A stretch of DNA of 64,000 nt, from NCBI GenBank assembly GCA_963682055.1, contig OY821749.1, positions 26,915,631 through 26,979,630 on the forward strand, read 5' to 3'. The number at the start of each line of letters is the position of its first letter. The stretch's first letter is position 1. Both the position numbers and the translations under genes were made by a program. Source of the DNA: Primula veris. Its lineage: Eukaryota; Streptophyta; Magnoliopsida; Ericales; Primulaceae. The notes beneath the pieces are model-generated. The model was not told where the DNA came from. It did not search any database and saw only the letters and a program-made list of their open reading frames with translations. This document shows positions 1 to 11,243 of the stretch, piece by piece.

Positions 1-299
1 TTGGGCTAATTCACTAGAGCACTCAGTTGAAGTTGCCAAGGCAGTCCAGGGCAAATATGGACAACAACTAAAGGGCCTAGTACGTGGGTAGAAAGGGCAC
101 TGTGTGGGTGCCATTCTGGGATACACAAAGCTTGATGGTTCAAAGCTTTACAGCTACCTAATAGCAGTATTCTGGGTGGTATTCCGCTACGGCAGGTTCA
201 AGGCGCGCGCTACCTGACCTTAGGCAGTGAACTTTTGTGGTTCTCTTGATTTGCATTTAGGACATGGGCTTTCGAGCCAATTGCATTCATGTGGGGGAT
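1..299 (+). mobile_element. 3' internal end of an LTR retrotransposon
   Basis: This stretch lies directly upstream of a complete LTR. It ends in a purine-rich run (GTGGGGGAT) that abuts the LTR start TGTTGG, which is where a polypurine tract for plus-strand priming should sit. No integrase or reverse transcriptase coding can be read here, so this is the non-coding spacer after the polyprotein. The rest of the element must lie left of the window. The superfamily (Copia or Gypsy) cannot be decided from this piece. Confidence 0.7.
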
Positions 300-735
300 T
301 GTTGGAAAAATGTAGGAAAACATGTATTTTATACATGGTTGTTCCAAGTGGTCAGAGACCATCTTTGAGTCAATTTTCAATGCGACTCCTCAATTTTTCT
401 GAGGCCATACTCAATGCGGTTGAGTAGCTCGTGCGACTAGCTTCGCAACGGTATATCGCATGACCTATTCGGAGGAAAGGTGTGAATGATAATTGGACTC
501 GAAGGTTGGTACTCGAAAGAGGCAATAAAGCCAATGCTGGAAAATGAGAAAAGAAATGGGATTTAACCCATGAGGGTTATCCCACATTGGAAAATCATGA
601 GTGATTTTTACAATATATATACTAAGGTATCCCATGTGGATATAAAGTAGTGTGTCCACATACACATGTGTGTATTGTGTACCACACATGGGCTTGCTCG
701 ACGGACGGGCTTGCTCGTTGGGTTTTTAACTCATC

Positions 736-840
736 GGGAAAAAGTGCGCCTGTTCGGAAAAAAGTGCGCCTGTTCGGGAAAAGTGCTCCTGTTCGGGAAA
801 AGCGTGCCTGTTCGGAAAAGTGCGCCTGTTCGGGAAAAGC
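736..840 (+). repeat. five tandem copies of a ~20-bp unit inside the LTR
   Basis: The unit AAGTGCGCCTGTTCGGGAA is repeated about five times with small changes in length and sequence. It lies about 130 bp upstream of the LTR TATA-like box. Short direct repeats in this U3 position are often transcriptional enhancers in plant LTRs; that role is inferred here. Confidence 0.8.
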
Positions 841-963
841 TTCCAGCAAAGCTGTAACTGTTGCAATAAATATGATTTCATTGCAAAGTTAATACTGCAG
901 TTTCGAATTTCGAAAACTGACAGTAGTAAATGACCAATTAATTCTGCGGTTTCAGAATTCCTC

Positions 964-969
964 TATAAA
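964..969 (+). promoter_or_regulatory. TATA-like box of the LTR
   Basis: CTCTATAAAGAGG is the only good TATA box in the LTR and lies in a GC-richer patch downstream of the tandem repeats. It would start transcription near the U3/R boundary. Confidence 0.45.
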
Positions 970-1740
970 GAGGCAGCCATCCCCTCACATTCTAATATAC
1001 ATGAAATCAGTATCTTCTCTCTAACATTCAAAAGCAGCATATATTTTTTTATTCATAGCACTTAGAAACCAGAGAGAACCACCCACTAAAAGCTCGACTT
1101 AGACTCGTCGCCAGTTTCCGGCGAGTCTTCCGAGAGACGTTGTACCTTGGGATCGAAGCGCCAACGCAACCAGAAACATCAAGGTGGTTGGGCGAATATC
1201 GGTTAAGGGCATACTATTAACAGTAGCCTCGTCCATATTTATTTACATTCTGTCCAGTTTTATTTTTTCGCATTTAAATTCAGTTTTTACATTCTGTCCT
1301 TTCAATTCAGTATTTTAATATTCTGTCCTTAGCTGTAGCTTTTATATTCTGTTTGTACTATTCTGTAATTACTTTAAAGTTCTGTTTTGTTGCTGTAATT
1401 ACATTTCTGTAATTTAATTCTGTAATTAGAACAATTTCAATTCAGTCATGTTATTTCAATTCATATTAGAACAGTCCGGCTGTTAAGTTTATACTTTCCA
1501 GTCCGACAGTTTCTTTTAATTGCAAAACAGTACATCAGATTATTAATTGATAATAATCTGATAACGTTTGCTTTAATTACTTTTCAGTACTTACATGTTG
1601 TAATCAGTTTATTGTATTTCATTTGGAAATTAATAAAGATTACACTGGTTTTAATTAATTCTTGTTTAGTCCTTTTATTATTATTAATTGTTATTTCGTA
1701 CACGGAAACCAACAAACTATTTCTAACTTCTTTTGTCCAG

Positions 1741-2599
1741 AGGAAAGGGAGAAACCAGAGCTGCTGGCAGAATCTCCTGTGAGGAGAAAAAGAATTGCAC
1801 AAGAATCTGGTAGAACGGAACAGCAGGTAGGTTATGTTTCAGAGAAAATTTGTCGCTTCAGTAATTATTTTTCTTTATAATCTGTGTGATTACTATATAT
1901 ATTATGTTATGTTTTTGTGATTTTAGGTAAGCCAACTTGTTGCTCAAATTTTCCAAATGCGTGTACGTATGAAGAATCTGATGGGTGTAATGGAGGGTGG
2001 GTCAATTCCTGCTCTGAACAATCTTGAAGAAGCTCTTAAAAATGAACAGAAGGTGAGTCCTTTCTCGATATCACGTTCAATATGCGTGTTTTTATTACTC
2101 AGTACGATGTTTCCAAATGGATATGTGCCCTAGTCTATTTGCATCCAACATTTATCGATTTTTTTTTATCCAAAAGACAGATGTTTGAACATGACCCGAC
2201 ACTTTAGACGAGAAAAAATACACAGAAATGATGGGTTTGGTTTTTACTACTTCTATCACATGCTCCATTATCTTGATTTAGTACAGACTATTAAGTGCTT
2301 GATTAACAGTATATTTCATTCCTTAAATAGAAATGTATTCTGAATATGGGAAGAAATTATTTCGCTTCAACTTTATGCTAGAGCGCAAAATTTTACTGAC
2401 TGAAAGCTAGAAAAACGAAGTTTTTTGCATGAATTAGGCTTCATAGTTATTAGCTCAGTTCTCAAAATGAAAATTTGATTACTTCTATTGCTAGGCTCCT
2501 CCTGGTACTGCACGGAGGAAGAGGAGGTCGGAATCACGAAAACAGTTTGCAGATTCCACGTCACGGCCGAATCCTCGTGGCTTCGGTTCTGGAAACTGA
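1741..2599 (+). CDS. cpSRP54: Chloroplast SRP54 (cpSRP54), last three exons (5' part outside window)
   Basis: cpSRP54 is the stromal GTPase of the chloroplast signal recognition particle. It acts with cpSRP43 to deliver light-harvesting proteins to thylakoids and helps ribosomes co-translationally. Three exons are visible: 1741-1826, 1927-2052 and 2495-2599, with consensus GT/AG borders and compatible phases, giving 105 C-terminal residues. They read [12 protein letters not shown], then [20 protein letters not shown] and [20 protein letters not shown] (the M domain), then [16 protein letters not shown] and a final GFGSGN. The ARRKRR box is the known cpSRP43-binding motif and is absent from cytosolic SRP54, which makes the plastid assignment firm. 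Upstream exons are separated by the LTR element. Whether this copy is complete cannot be judged here. Confidence 0.9.
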
Positions 2600-3704
2600 T
2601 GACAGAATTTCCAGTCGATACTATATTTTATGCTAAAAAAGCATCTTAATTTTCAACTCTGAATTGTATGATGTATCGCTTCAATAGCAAGCATGGGGAT
2701 CTCCAAATATTTCCTCCAATGAGTATTAGGCGTAATTTTTGCTGTATGTATGACCTTAGATATGGATAGGAGAAATGATTATCTTTTGTATCTCTATGTT
2801 CCACATTTTGTTTGCTTGATTATATGTTTATTTTAATATAGCGAAAATTGTTCTTATTTAAGCCTTGGTGCGAGGCATGCTCACTCTGAACTCCTGTTTT
2901 GGCATGCAACTTAACATGATTGGTGTAAGCAGCTCTTGAGATCTTTTCTGGGAAAAAGAAACCTGGAATCTGATTTTCTGGGAAATTTTCAAAGATTTAC
3001 TTACAGAAATAAGGCAAAAGAGAAATGAAATACAAGAAACGTGAAGCATAACTAGTTTCCCATCATGTCAAAATATGGTGTTTAATACCAACTCATGGTA
3101 ATTTGCTTTGTGATTTTGACTATTTTTTCCATTAAAAAAGCTTACAATGACAACAATTACCCTATTGAGTTGAATACTTCAGTAGAAAGCCCCCACTTTC
3201 CAAATTCGAATGTACATATCTTCTACACAAAACTGGGGCAAAAAAATCGACACCAACTGTGAATGCAAAAGATTATACACCAGTGTTATAAAAAAAAGGG
3301 CATTCATTCTATCATAGTAACGGAATTCAAGATTTGATAGGGTAGTTAAGGATGAGGCTGTCAAAGTTTAACACAGTTTTTCAGTTTTTCAAAATTTACT
3401 TATATGTCATAATTCTATTCAAATACTAAAAATGGAAATAATAAAGATAATGTTTCTATATTCTATTTCATTCGTCTTGTTTCTCATGTTTATTTAGAAA
3501 CTGCACACATTTTCAATCCATTTAGATACTTGATACTTCACCCCATTACTTGTCGATGTCGGACACATATAATGTGATAAAAATCACTACTAAAAACTAG
3601 AGTGTGTCCACCAAACAGATTTAAATACGTGAGACCTATAACATATTTATCTAAATATTAATATAAAATATCCTGATAAATAGTACTTATAAAAGTTTAA
3701 AACT
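2600..3704. other. intergenic, no gene seen
   Basis: This holds the cpSRP54 3' flank and AT-rich spacer. No coding frame with family resemblance, RNA gene or clear repeat was recognised on either strand. Confidence 0.6.
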
Positions 3705-3712
3705 AAAAAAAC

Positions 3713-3967
3713 TAGGGATGGAATCGGGTCGGGTTCCGACCCGAAACACTCGTGCCTGAATCTCGGCCCGATAAGCTTCGGAGAGTGATTTTTTCTCCCG
3801 ATTCCGATCCGAAATATGTCGGGTCCCGACGGGTATCAAACACTATATCCGATCCCGAAAGTTCCAGGTTGGAAGAATACCCGACAAGATCGAGGCGGGA
3901 TTTTTTCGGGTCAAGAACGGATCGGGCTTTGGGATTGGTCGGGGAGCGGGATTTTTTCCCACCCCTA
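3713..3967. mobile_element. hAT-type MITE, 255 bp
   Basis: The ends TAGGGATGG and CCACCCCTA form a 9-bp imperfect terminal inverted repeat (one mismatch) of the hAT kind. They are flanked by a perfect 8-bp duplication AAAAAAAC at 3705-3712 and 3968-3975. hAT elements make 8-bp duplications; because this one is mostly A it is slightly weaker evidence. The inside is rich in CGGGTCGGG and CCCGACCCG words in both orientations and has no credible transposase, so it is non-autonomous. It ends 104 bp before the ABCB29 start codon. Confidence 0.8.
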
Positions 3968-4013
3968 AAAAAAACCATCACAATTCACAACAAATCAAAT
4001 TTCCGTATCTTTC

Positions 4014-4019
4014 TATAAA
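4014..4019 (+). promoter_or_regulatory. TATA box of the ABCB29-like gene
   Basis: TTTCTATAAACCC lies 58 bp upstream of the ATG at 4072 and 46 bp downstream of the hAT MITE. The leader after it is C/A-rich, as in many plant 5' UTRs. Confidence 0.5.
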
Positions 4020-4071
4020 CCCCCCTCAAATTCAAATCATAACACAAAGCCCCAAAAAATCCCCCACAAAA

Positions 4072-7000
4072 ATGTCACTTTTTCTCTTAAAAAATAATAC
4101 TAAAAAAATGCCAATTTCTCTCCTCCTCAACCCCTCTCTCCCTCTCCTCCTTCACACCCAAACCCCCACTCCCAAAACCCCAAACCCTAGTTTTCTCCCT
4201 CTAACCCCGACCCCGAACAATCCCCCCTCCCTCTCCTCCTTCGTCCTCCCCCACTGGCGCCCGGTCCTCTCGGGATGGGCATGCAGCGGCGTCTCCGCCT
4301 TCTCCCTCTCCCTTTTAGTCCCCCGCCTTGGCACCATCTCCTCCCTCATCTCCTCCTCCCCCGACCCCCGCCTCGTAGCGAACCAGGCTGCTTTCATCGC
4401 TGCGCTGGCGGCGGTGAGGATGGCGGCGATGTACCTGCAGCAGGCAATGCTGTGGGAGGCTGCGCTGAAGTCTGTTTACGGTGTTAGGGTTTGTGTTTTC
4501 GAGAAGGTTTTGGCAAGGGATTTGGGGTTTTTTGAGGGGGGAAAAGGGGCTTCGAGCGGTGACATGGCGTATAGGATTACTGCCGAGGGCGATGACGTGG
4601 CGGATACCGTCTACGCCCTGCTCAATGTGAGATTATGTCATTGTTTGGCTACAGTCTTTTTTTACTTTGTTTTTTTAGCTTTTGGGTGTTTGGCATTGTT
4701 AGCTTTTCAAAAAGCTAGCTTTTGGGTGAAAAAAACTCAAAAGCATAGAAGCTGCGAAGATGGGGATTTTTTTTAGTGAATATATGTGAGATTACGTATC
4801 TATATTTGTGTATATATATGAGATTATGTATCATCACCGCCCTGCTGGCGAGGATGGCGGCGAGGATGGCGGCAATGTACCTGTATCATGCAATGCTGTG
4901 GGAGGCTGCGCTGAAGTCTGTTTACTGTGTTAGGATTTGTGTTTTCGAGAAGGTTTTGGCGAGGGATTTGGGGTTTTTTGAGGGGGGAAAAGGGGCCTCG
5001 AGCGGTGACATGGCGTATAGGATTACTGCCGAGGGGGATGATGTGGCGGATACCGTGTATGCTTTGCTCAATGTGAGCTTTTTTCTTGTTTTTTTAGCTT
5101 TTTTTGATTAAAAGAACATATGGGTGTTTGGCATGTTAGCGTTTTTAGCTTTTTAGAAGCTAGATTTTGGGTCAAATTAGCTCGAAAGCTAAAAAGCAAG
5201 AAATTTGGGGATTTTTTTGATCACTATGTATGTGTGTATATAACTGTTATCCAATTGGAATTTGGATATATATATATATTGCTGGTAAGTACATTATTTA
5301 ATTATTATGTACTTAGGACCTATTGGCAAATTTTTTTATTATGTTGAATTTTTATCCAAGATTACTCGATGTGAGCTTATGTATATCTCTCTGCATGTGT
5401 GTATGTATAACTGTTACGGAGTTACTCCATCTATTCCTGAATAACACTTGCTCCACCCCGTAAAAATAGTTGTATTTGTTTTTTTACTCCGTTTCAAAAT
5501 AATAGTCCAATTTGTTATTTTTAAAGTTTTAGTTCCTCATATATCCCTAATTAATTAATGCACATTGTTCTTTCTAAATCATGACAGTCATTATCTTAAA
5601 GGTATATTTGATGATTATTAAAGTAGAGTGTCTTGTAATTTCATTTATCAGTACGATATATTAATTCTTGTTATAAAGGCAGCTCAAGCTTTATATCAAT
5701 ATATCTATTCTTGCAGACTAAGACGACATAATTTTTTATCCCCGAGAAACTAAAATGCATTGGCCTTTTATTATATCTGAAAGTTTACGTGGTTGGTGGT
5801 TGTAGTTTTGTTTTCCAATTTTATACGTATTTTCACTGTGTTATGATCATTGCTATCCTTTCAGCAACCATTATTCATTGCTTTAAAGGCAATATGTTTT
5901 ACGTTTGCTCTTTTGATTCATTTACATATCAACTAATTTTTTCCTGTTTTGGTAGACAATTGTTCCTAGTATTCTGCAGCTATCGGCAATGGGAACTCGA
6001 ATGCTAAGTATAAGCCCAGTTCTCTCATTAATTACTGTATTGGTGAGGACGAAATCTCTCTCTGTCTACATAATATACATGAGTTAATTTCCTTCAATAT
6101 TTAGTTATGGTCATGTACTTTTCCTAAGGTGATTTACATTTTTGAAGGTTATCCCGTTGGTGGCATACGTCACTGTGTTTCTTGGTGAAAAGCTTCGTAA
6201 GATATCGAAGAATGCTAGTGTTAGAATTGCTGCTTTGTCGGCCTACTTAAACGAGGTAGGCTTCTTTACTTGTGTAATTGAACTAATTTACTAATTTATA
6301 TCCTTTCTTTATGCATATGTTCTTTATGGGGTTTCCAGTATTGCTTGAAAAAGATCGAGTTGGAACACGAAGACATGCAGTGTTTTCTATAAATGATTAT
6401 CATCATTAGGTTCCTCTTTTTTTTTAAAATGATCTCTTAAAGGTAGTTTATGAAAAATAGGCTTGGGATAAACGGGTTTTAGAAAGTAATTTAACATCGT
6501 GTAACTACTTTGATATCATGTTCTCTTTCACTTGTTTCATTAGGTTGCTACGAAATGAAAACCTAAATAACTCAATGGAAGGTGAGTTGTTATAATGTTG
6601 TCGATATGCTTCTGTTATTGTAACTGGAACTATGTTGACCACAATGTGGATAAACTTTGCATGCTAGGGCACTTGTTCCGTTTCACCTCCAGCTGATTAG
6701 TCAGAATTTTACAAACCTTTTGTGATTTACATACGGTTACCAAAATAACTTGACAAAAAAAATATACTCCCTCCGTTCCCATTTAATTGTCCACTACGAA
6801 ATTACGTGCAATTTTGACCGGCTTATAACTTGTATCAAAATTGTCGAGGTGAATTTTTTAAAAATCTAATCATAAAATTTAACATTTGAACTATATGATC
6901 AACTTTTGAAAATTTTAATTCCGACAATTTCGATACAGGTTCTTGGCCGGTCAAAATTGCACGTAGTTTCGTAGTGTACAATTAAATAGGAACGGAGGGA

Positions 7001-8224
7001 GTATCAGTTTTTGGCATTTTGCAAAAATGGTACTCCTTCAGAGATGTGATTGCTGATGCCCTGCATGAGCTTCCTTGGAAGTTAATTAAATGAATGCTTG
7101 ATCATAGTCTTTAGTTTTTGTTATTCAAGAATTTTGATATGTTTAGTTGGATTTAAGTGTTTCTCTTGTTCTGATGTGGCGTATAAGGTTGTTTGTTTTG
7201 TCTTCACTTCTACGTTTTCAACTTTTTGTATTTTTTATTCATTATCTGTTGTGTGTCAATGACAGAATTATTATGAGGTTCAGTGTTGTATCCTCGTCAC
7301 TTCTCTGGTAGTTATGAATTAATGTGTTAAAAGACAAAATTATTTACAAATATAGTTTTTTGTCAACGTGACTTCTCTGATTGTTACGAATAACAAATGA
7401 TTGGTTGAGTAAACTCCATTCAGTTTTTTCAATCATTTATATTCTCTGTACTAGGTTCTCCCATCTATTCTTTTTGTGAAAGCCAATAATGCAGAGCACT
7501 CCGAGGGTGTCAGGTTTCAGAGGCTGGCTTACGATGACCTATGCGGCCAATTAAAAAAGAAGAAAATGAAGGCTTTAGTTCCTCAGATAGTACAAATGAT
7601 ATACTGTGGGGGGTTGTTGACATTTTCTGTTGGCTCAATGGTGGTTCTTGGTGGTGCTTTTGATTGTTGTGGCATGGTTTCCTTTCTAACATCATTGGTT
7701 TTCTTGATTGATCCTATTCAGGTACTTGTTCTTTTTTACTCCTTTGTTTTAACCCTTTTTTAAGTGTTTATTTTAATTATGGGGAAATTAAGTGGTTTTC
7801 CTATAATTCAAAGAGTTATCATTAGAAGATACAAGCAATGGAAAGCTTTAACTTGAAATGGAATCAGATATATCCTTTTTAAGAATGAACTCTGTTGTAT
7901 TTCCTTTATATTCATCTGAAGGAAATTTCATGCATTTATCAAATACCACATGAAAATGTAATACAATGTGAATTATATGATTGGATTGTGAACATTATAC
8001 AGGAAATCGGGCTTAGGAAAATTAATCAAATAATTGTACTAAGCATGATGAACTTGTTTTTCTCTCCTAGGCATACATATTTTTACTTCGATAATTTGTT
8101 ATATTAAATGAACAACACTTGTCTGTGATGATTTTGGAAAGTTCTGGAACAGAACTATCTAGCAAAACTTATAGAAGTCCATTTCATGTTTTAGCTTCAT
8201 TTAAGACCTTAAAAGAGGAGAGAA

Positions 8225-8255
<31 letters not shown>

Positions 8256-11243
8256 TACAAATTTTGGTTAGCTAAAATCTTCTTATGCAACCATGTAAAA
8301 GGTATACTTGCAGTGTTATAACTGTTTGATAACATCCAGTGGATCATGGTGATACAATATTTTCTAATACCTTTCCCCCCCTTTATAATGGTTTAGCCTT
8401 TGAGGAGATAGCTTGTTTTTTGATCTAAATTTCAAGAATTATGCAGGGATTGGGAAAGGCGTACAATGAATACAAACAAGGACAGCCTGCAATCGAACGG
8501 TTGTTTGATTTGACAAGGTTTCAACCCAAGGTGAGGATTTAATAAGTTATTTTGGGTTTATTGTTTATAATATATATAGGACAACATATCACCTCAACGA
8601 GAAATCTAATAGTAGTATACAAAGAAAGAGACTTTAGTGTAGACCTTGCCTTTCAAGGTCATCCAAGTCATACATGCAGATGGGTTAATTATTGTTACAA
8701 GCCCCTCTTATGCTTTGAAAGAAATTGTTGCATGTCTCTGTTGAGCTTAACAAAAAGTATAATCTTCGGAGGATCATTCATAGAATTTGGTCTCAGATAA
8801 CCTCTTCATTACTTTTTACTGCTGAATAGATGTCCCTCGTGGCACCATATGGCTATACGGATTTGACCTCAATTGCTGTAGCTAATGTTGTTTATAGACG
8901 AACTTAGCAACTTTCATTTTCTTAATTTCTTTCAAACGACTCTGGTTTCTTCATATTGTCAATTAATAAACCTCTAGTCGGTGTTAATTGGTTGATCTTT
9001 TTAGTTACTATTTCAGGAGTTATCATTTAATTTGGTTTCTTATTCAGGTTATTGAGAAACCCGATGCTATTGATTTGGAGCATGTTACTGGGGATGTGAG
9101 ATTTAATGACACCACTTTTAGATATGCCAATGATACGCCTCTCGTAATGAATCGGTTAAATCTTCACATTAAATCTGGAGAAACAGTTGCTCTTGTTGGG
9201 CCCTCGGGTGGAGGAAAAACCACTCTGGTAAAAATGCTCCTTCGGCTATATGACCCCCTACAAGGTTTGCAGAGATTTATAAGAAATGGTTTTTCTTATA
9301 CATTTAATTATAGAAAATTTCGGATTGACCTTTTTGTATTTCTTGAGTGAACAGGATCTATATTAATTGATAATCATGACATAAAAGATCTTCGCTTGGA
9401 TAGTTTAAGGAGGCATGTCGGGCTGGTATCTCAGGACACAGTAAGTATTTTGTGGTTCCTTGGTAACTATACTCCTTGATTTTTCATCTGATCCAACATT
9501 TCCTGTTTAGTTACTTTCACTTCAAGATTATTTTACTGTAATTTTTGTATCTCAAAATTAGAAAATCTAAAAGAGTGATTTGATTTCTTTGTCAAAATCG
9601 TATTCCTTCGCATCTTTGCTAACTCTTTCCTTTTCTTTTACCTATTTTGATTCTTTCACGCTCCAGAGACATTGCTTGTGTCTTTTTTCCCCCTCTGCAG
9701 AACAATGATAAAGTTGCAACTGTATATTATTCTTAGCTTTCTTTCTAGATATGTGATGATTATATTTTGTGTACCAGACACTTTTTACAGGTACAGTTGC
9801 TGAAAATATTGGCTATAGAGATTTAACAACCACGATTGACATGGAAAGGGTTAAGATGGCTGCACAAACAGCAAATGCTGATGAATTTATCAATTTACTT
9901 TCCGAACAGTATGAGACAAATATTGGACCTAGAGGATCTAGTTTGAGTGGAGGACAAAAACAAAGGTGCAACATTTAATTTGAATATAGATTTGATACTA
10001 CAATTTTTCTTCAATACATATGTTTTATCAACATTTTATCTGGTAGCCGAGCAAGTTCTTACTATCTCTGTAAAGAATTGGATGGTAGAATTTCTCAATA
10101 CGTGACATATTTAATAGCATTGTCCCAACCCACTAGGAATAGCCTAGTGGGCTAGAGCGTGCACTATCACTAGGAGGTGCAGGGTTCGAGTCTTGGTTAG
10201 AGGGTTGGTGTGAAATCCCTTGATCTTCCTTAATAAGATTTTAGGAAAAAAAATAGCATTGTCTCCATTCTGACAACTTACTTTTATTTTCTATATTTTA
10301 GGCTAGCCATTGCAAGGGCAGTGTATCAGAACCCGTCTATTTTGATTTTGGACGAGGCAACTTCCGCTTTGGACAGCAGATCTGAGCTACTGGTGAGAGA
10401 AGCTGTGCAAAGACTGATGGAAAGTCGTACGGTAAGTTTGCTTGCTTTTAATTCCGGTTAAATTTGAATGTTCGTGTCTTATCTGGTTAAAACTACTATA
10501 GAATTTGGGCAAAATAAGTAAAGATGCTTATGAATTATTAGTGTACCCCAGGAATATACAAAAGAAAGAAAAAAAAAGTGTTCAGTTTTTGCTTGTGCTT
10601 TGCTAAAAAAGATAGTGATCAGTTTTTGCTTATTTTTTGCTTATGCTTTGCTTAGTTGATGACCCAGGCCTGGGTGTGATTTGACTTCTTGGCTGCTTTT
10701 TCTTTTTGCTGTTATTTACACTTCATCAAGATCTCACTACTTTCAGTTCAAACTTAACCACGTAAAACTTTTTCTATTCTCCATCTTTTAATGATAAACA
10801 GTCAAAAGACTCAAAACTTTATCTGTATATAGCACCACCATCACAGGTGCGCCAGTTGCGATGTTATAATATACAGTATGATATTTTGTTCACTTATATA
10901 CAGCATATTTGCAAAACGGTAAAAGAACACATTACCCAGTTATGTAATATGCAATAACTTGTAGAATTAGAATACTTTGTACATCACTATTCAGAATAAG
11001 CCGATACCAAACGGAGCAATTGAAGTTCAATAAAAGCACATTCATTTTAATAGTTCATGGTTAGGAGTGTGTAAATGTCTGATTTTATTTTTGCAGGTAC
11101 TGGTAATTGCTCACCGTCTGGAGACGGTTCTTATGGCGAATCGAATATTCCTTCTAGACGATGGCAGCCTTCGTGAGCTCAATCGTTCAGCTCTTTTAGA
11201 CGGTCAGCAAGAAACACTGGCATCATCTGGTATAGTCATCTAA
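4072..11243 (+). CDS. ABCB29: ABC transporter B family member 29-like, chloroplast half transporter
   Basis: This is a half-size ABC exporter of the plant ABCB29 type, predicted in the chloroplast envelope; its substrate is not established. Ten exons join in frame: 4072-4626, 5956-6042, 6148-6255, 7455-7721, 8447-8530, 9048-9264, 9355-9440, 9778-9965, 10302-10431 and 11097-11243, giving 622 residues. The first ~60 residues are rich in Ser, Thr and Pro, as in a transit peptide; a second in-frame ATG at 4108 could also be used. The membrane domain covers roughly residues 60-330. The nucleotide-binding domain has Walker [10 protein letters not shown] (418-426), Q-loop LVSQD, signature LSGGQ (524-528), Walker B ILILDE (Asp about 548), D-loop SALDS and H-loop AHR. 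All key residues are present, so it should be active. Exon 1 has a second partial copy downstream. Confidence 0.93.
4410..5240 (+). repeat. 446-bp tandem duplication covering the 3' half of ABCB29 exon 1 and its donor
   Basis: Bases 4431-4626 of exon 1 recur at 4877-5072 with an offset of exactly 446 bp and no indels. By eye there are 13 substitutions in 196 bp, about 93% identity. The copy also continues into intron sequence (AGCTTTTGGGTGTTTGGCA and nearby words recur, with more divergence). The second copy keeps an open frame and its own GT donor at 5073. Nothing recognised shows it is spliced in; the normal reading skips it as part of intron 1. Confidence 0.9.
6767..7001. mobile_element. 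Stowaway-like MITE (235 bp) in ABCB29 intron 3
   Basis: The ends CTCCCTCCGTTCC and GGAACGGAGGGAG are perfect inverted repeats flanked by TA on both sides (6765-6766, 7002-7003), as expected for Tc1/mariner-derived Stowaway MITEs. Most of the element is a long near-palindrome: the TTTTGACCGG and CCGGTCAAAA arms also pair. It has no coding capacity. Confidence 0.85.
8225..8252 (+). repeat. poly-G tract of about 28 bases in ABCB29 intron 4
   Basis: This is an uninterrupted G run in the sense strand, preceded by GAGGAGAGAA. It is likely length-variable and hard to sequence, so the exact length is uncertain. In the transcript it could form a G-quadruplex, which is inference. Confidence 0.8.
10125..10251 (+). 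mobile_element. tRNA-derived SINE in ABCB29 intron 8
   Basis: A pol III A box TAGCCTAGTGGG (10140-10151) and B box GGTTCGAGTC (10183-10192) are about 32 bp apart, as in tRNA-derived promoters. The element ends in an A run and is flanked by a perfect 12-bp duplication AATAGCATTGTC (10113-10124 and 10252-10263). All the hallmarks of a plant SINE are present. Confidence 0.9.

Larger units (their letters stand above)
300..1714 (+). mobile_element. 3' long terminal repeat, about 1.4 kb
   Basis: The boundaries are the inverted terminal hexamers TGTTGG (300-305) and CCAACA (1709-1714), the TG...CA form typical of plant LTRs. A polypurine tract lies just upstream, which fixes this as the 3' LTR of a plus-oriented element. 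A TATA-like TATAAA at 964-969 could be the LTR promoter. The LTR carries a short tandem repeat (about 736-840) and a T-rich right third with many TTCTGT words. The target duplication cannot be tested because the left LTR is outside the window. The right end is only 26 bp from the next exon of cpSRP54. Confidence 0.8.

Noticed and set aside
622..892. Overlapping open frames of 63-80 codons on both strands
   Set aside because: They arise from the 20-bp tandem repeat inside the LTR and have repetitive, non-protein-like sequence.
3712..4018. Open frames rich in Arg and Pro over the hAT MITE
   Set aside because: By-products of CGGGT/ACCCG words of the MITE; no family match and same region open on both strands.
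4152..4487. Minus and plus alternative frames over ABCB29 exon 1
   Set aside because: Shadows of the GC-rich transporter exon.
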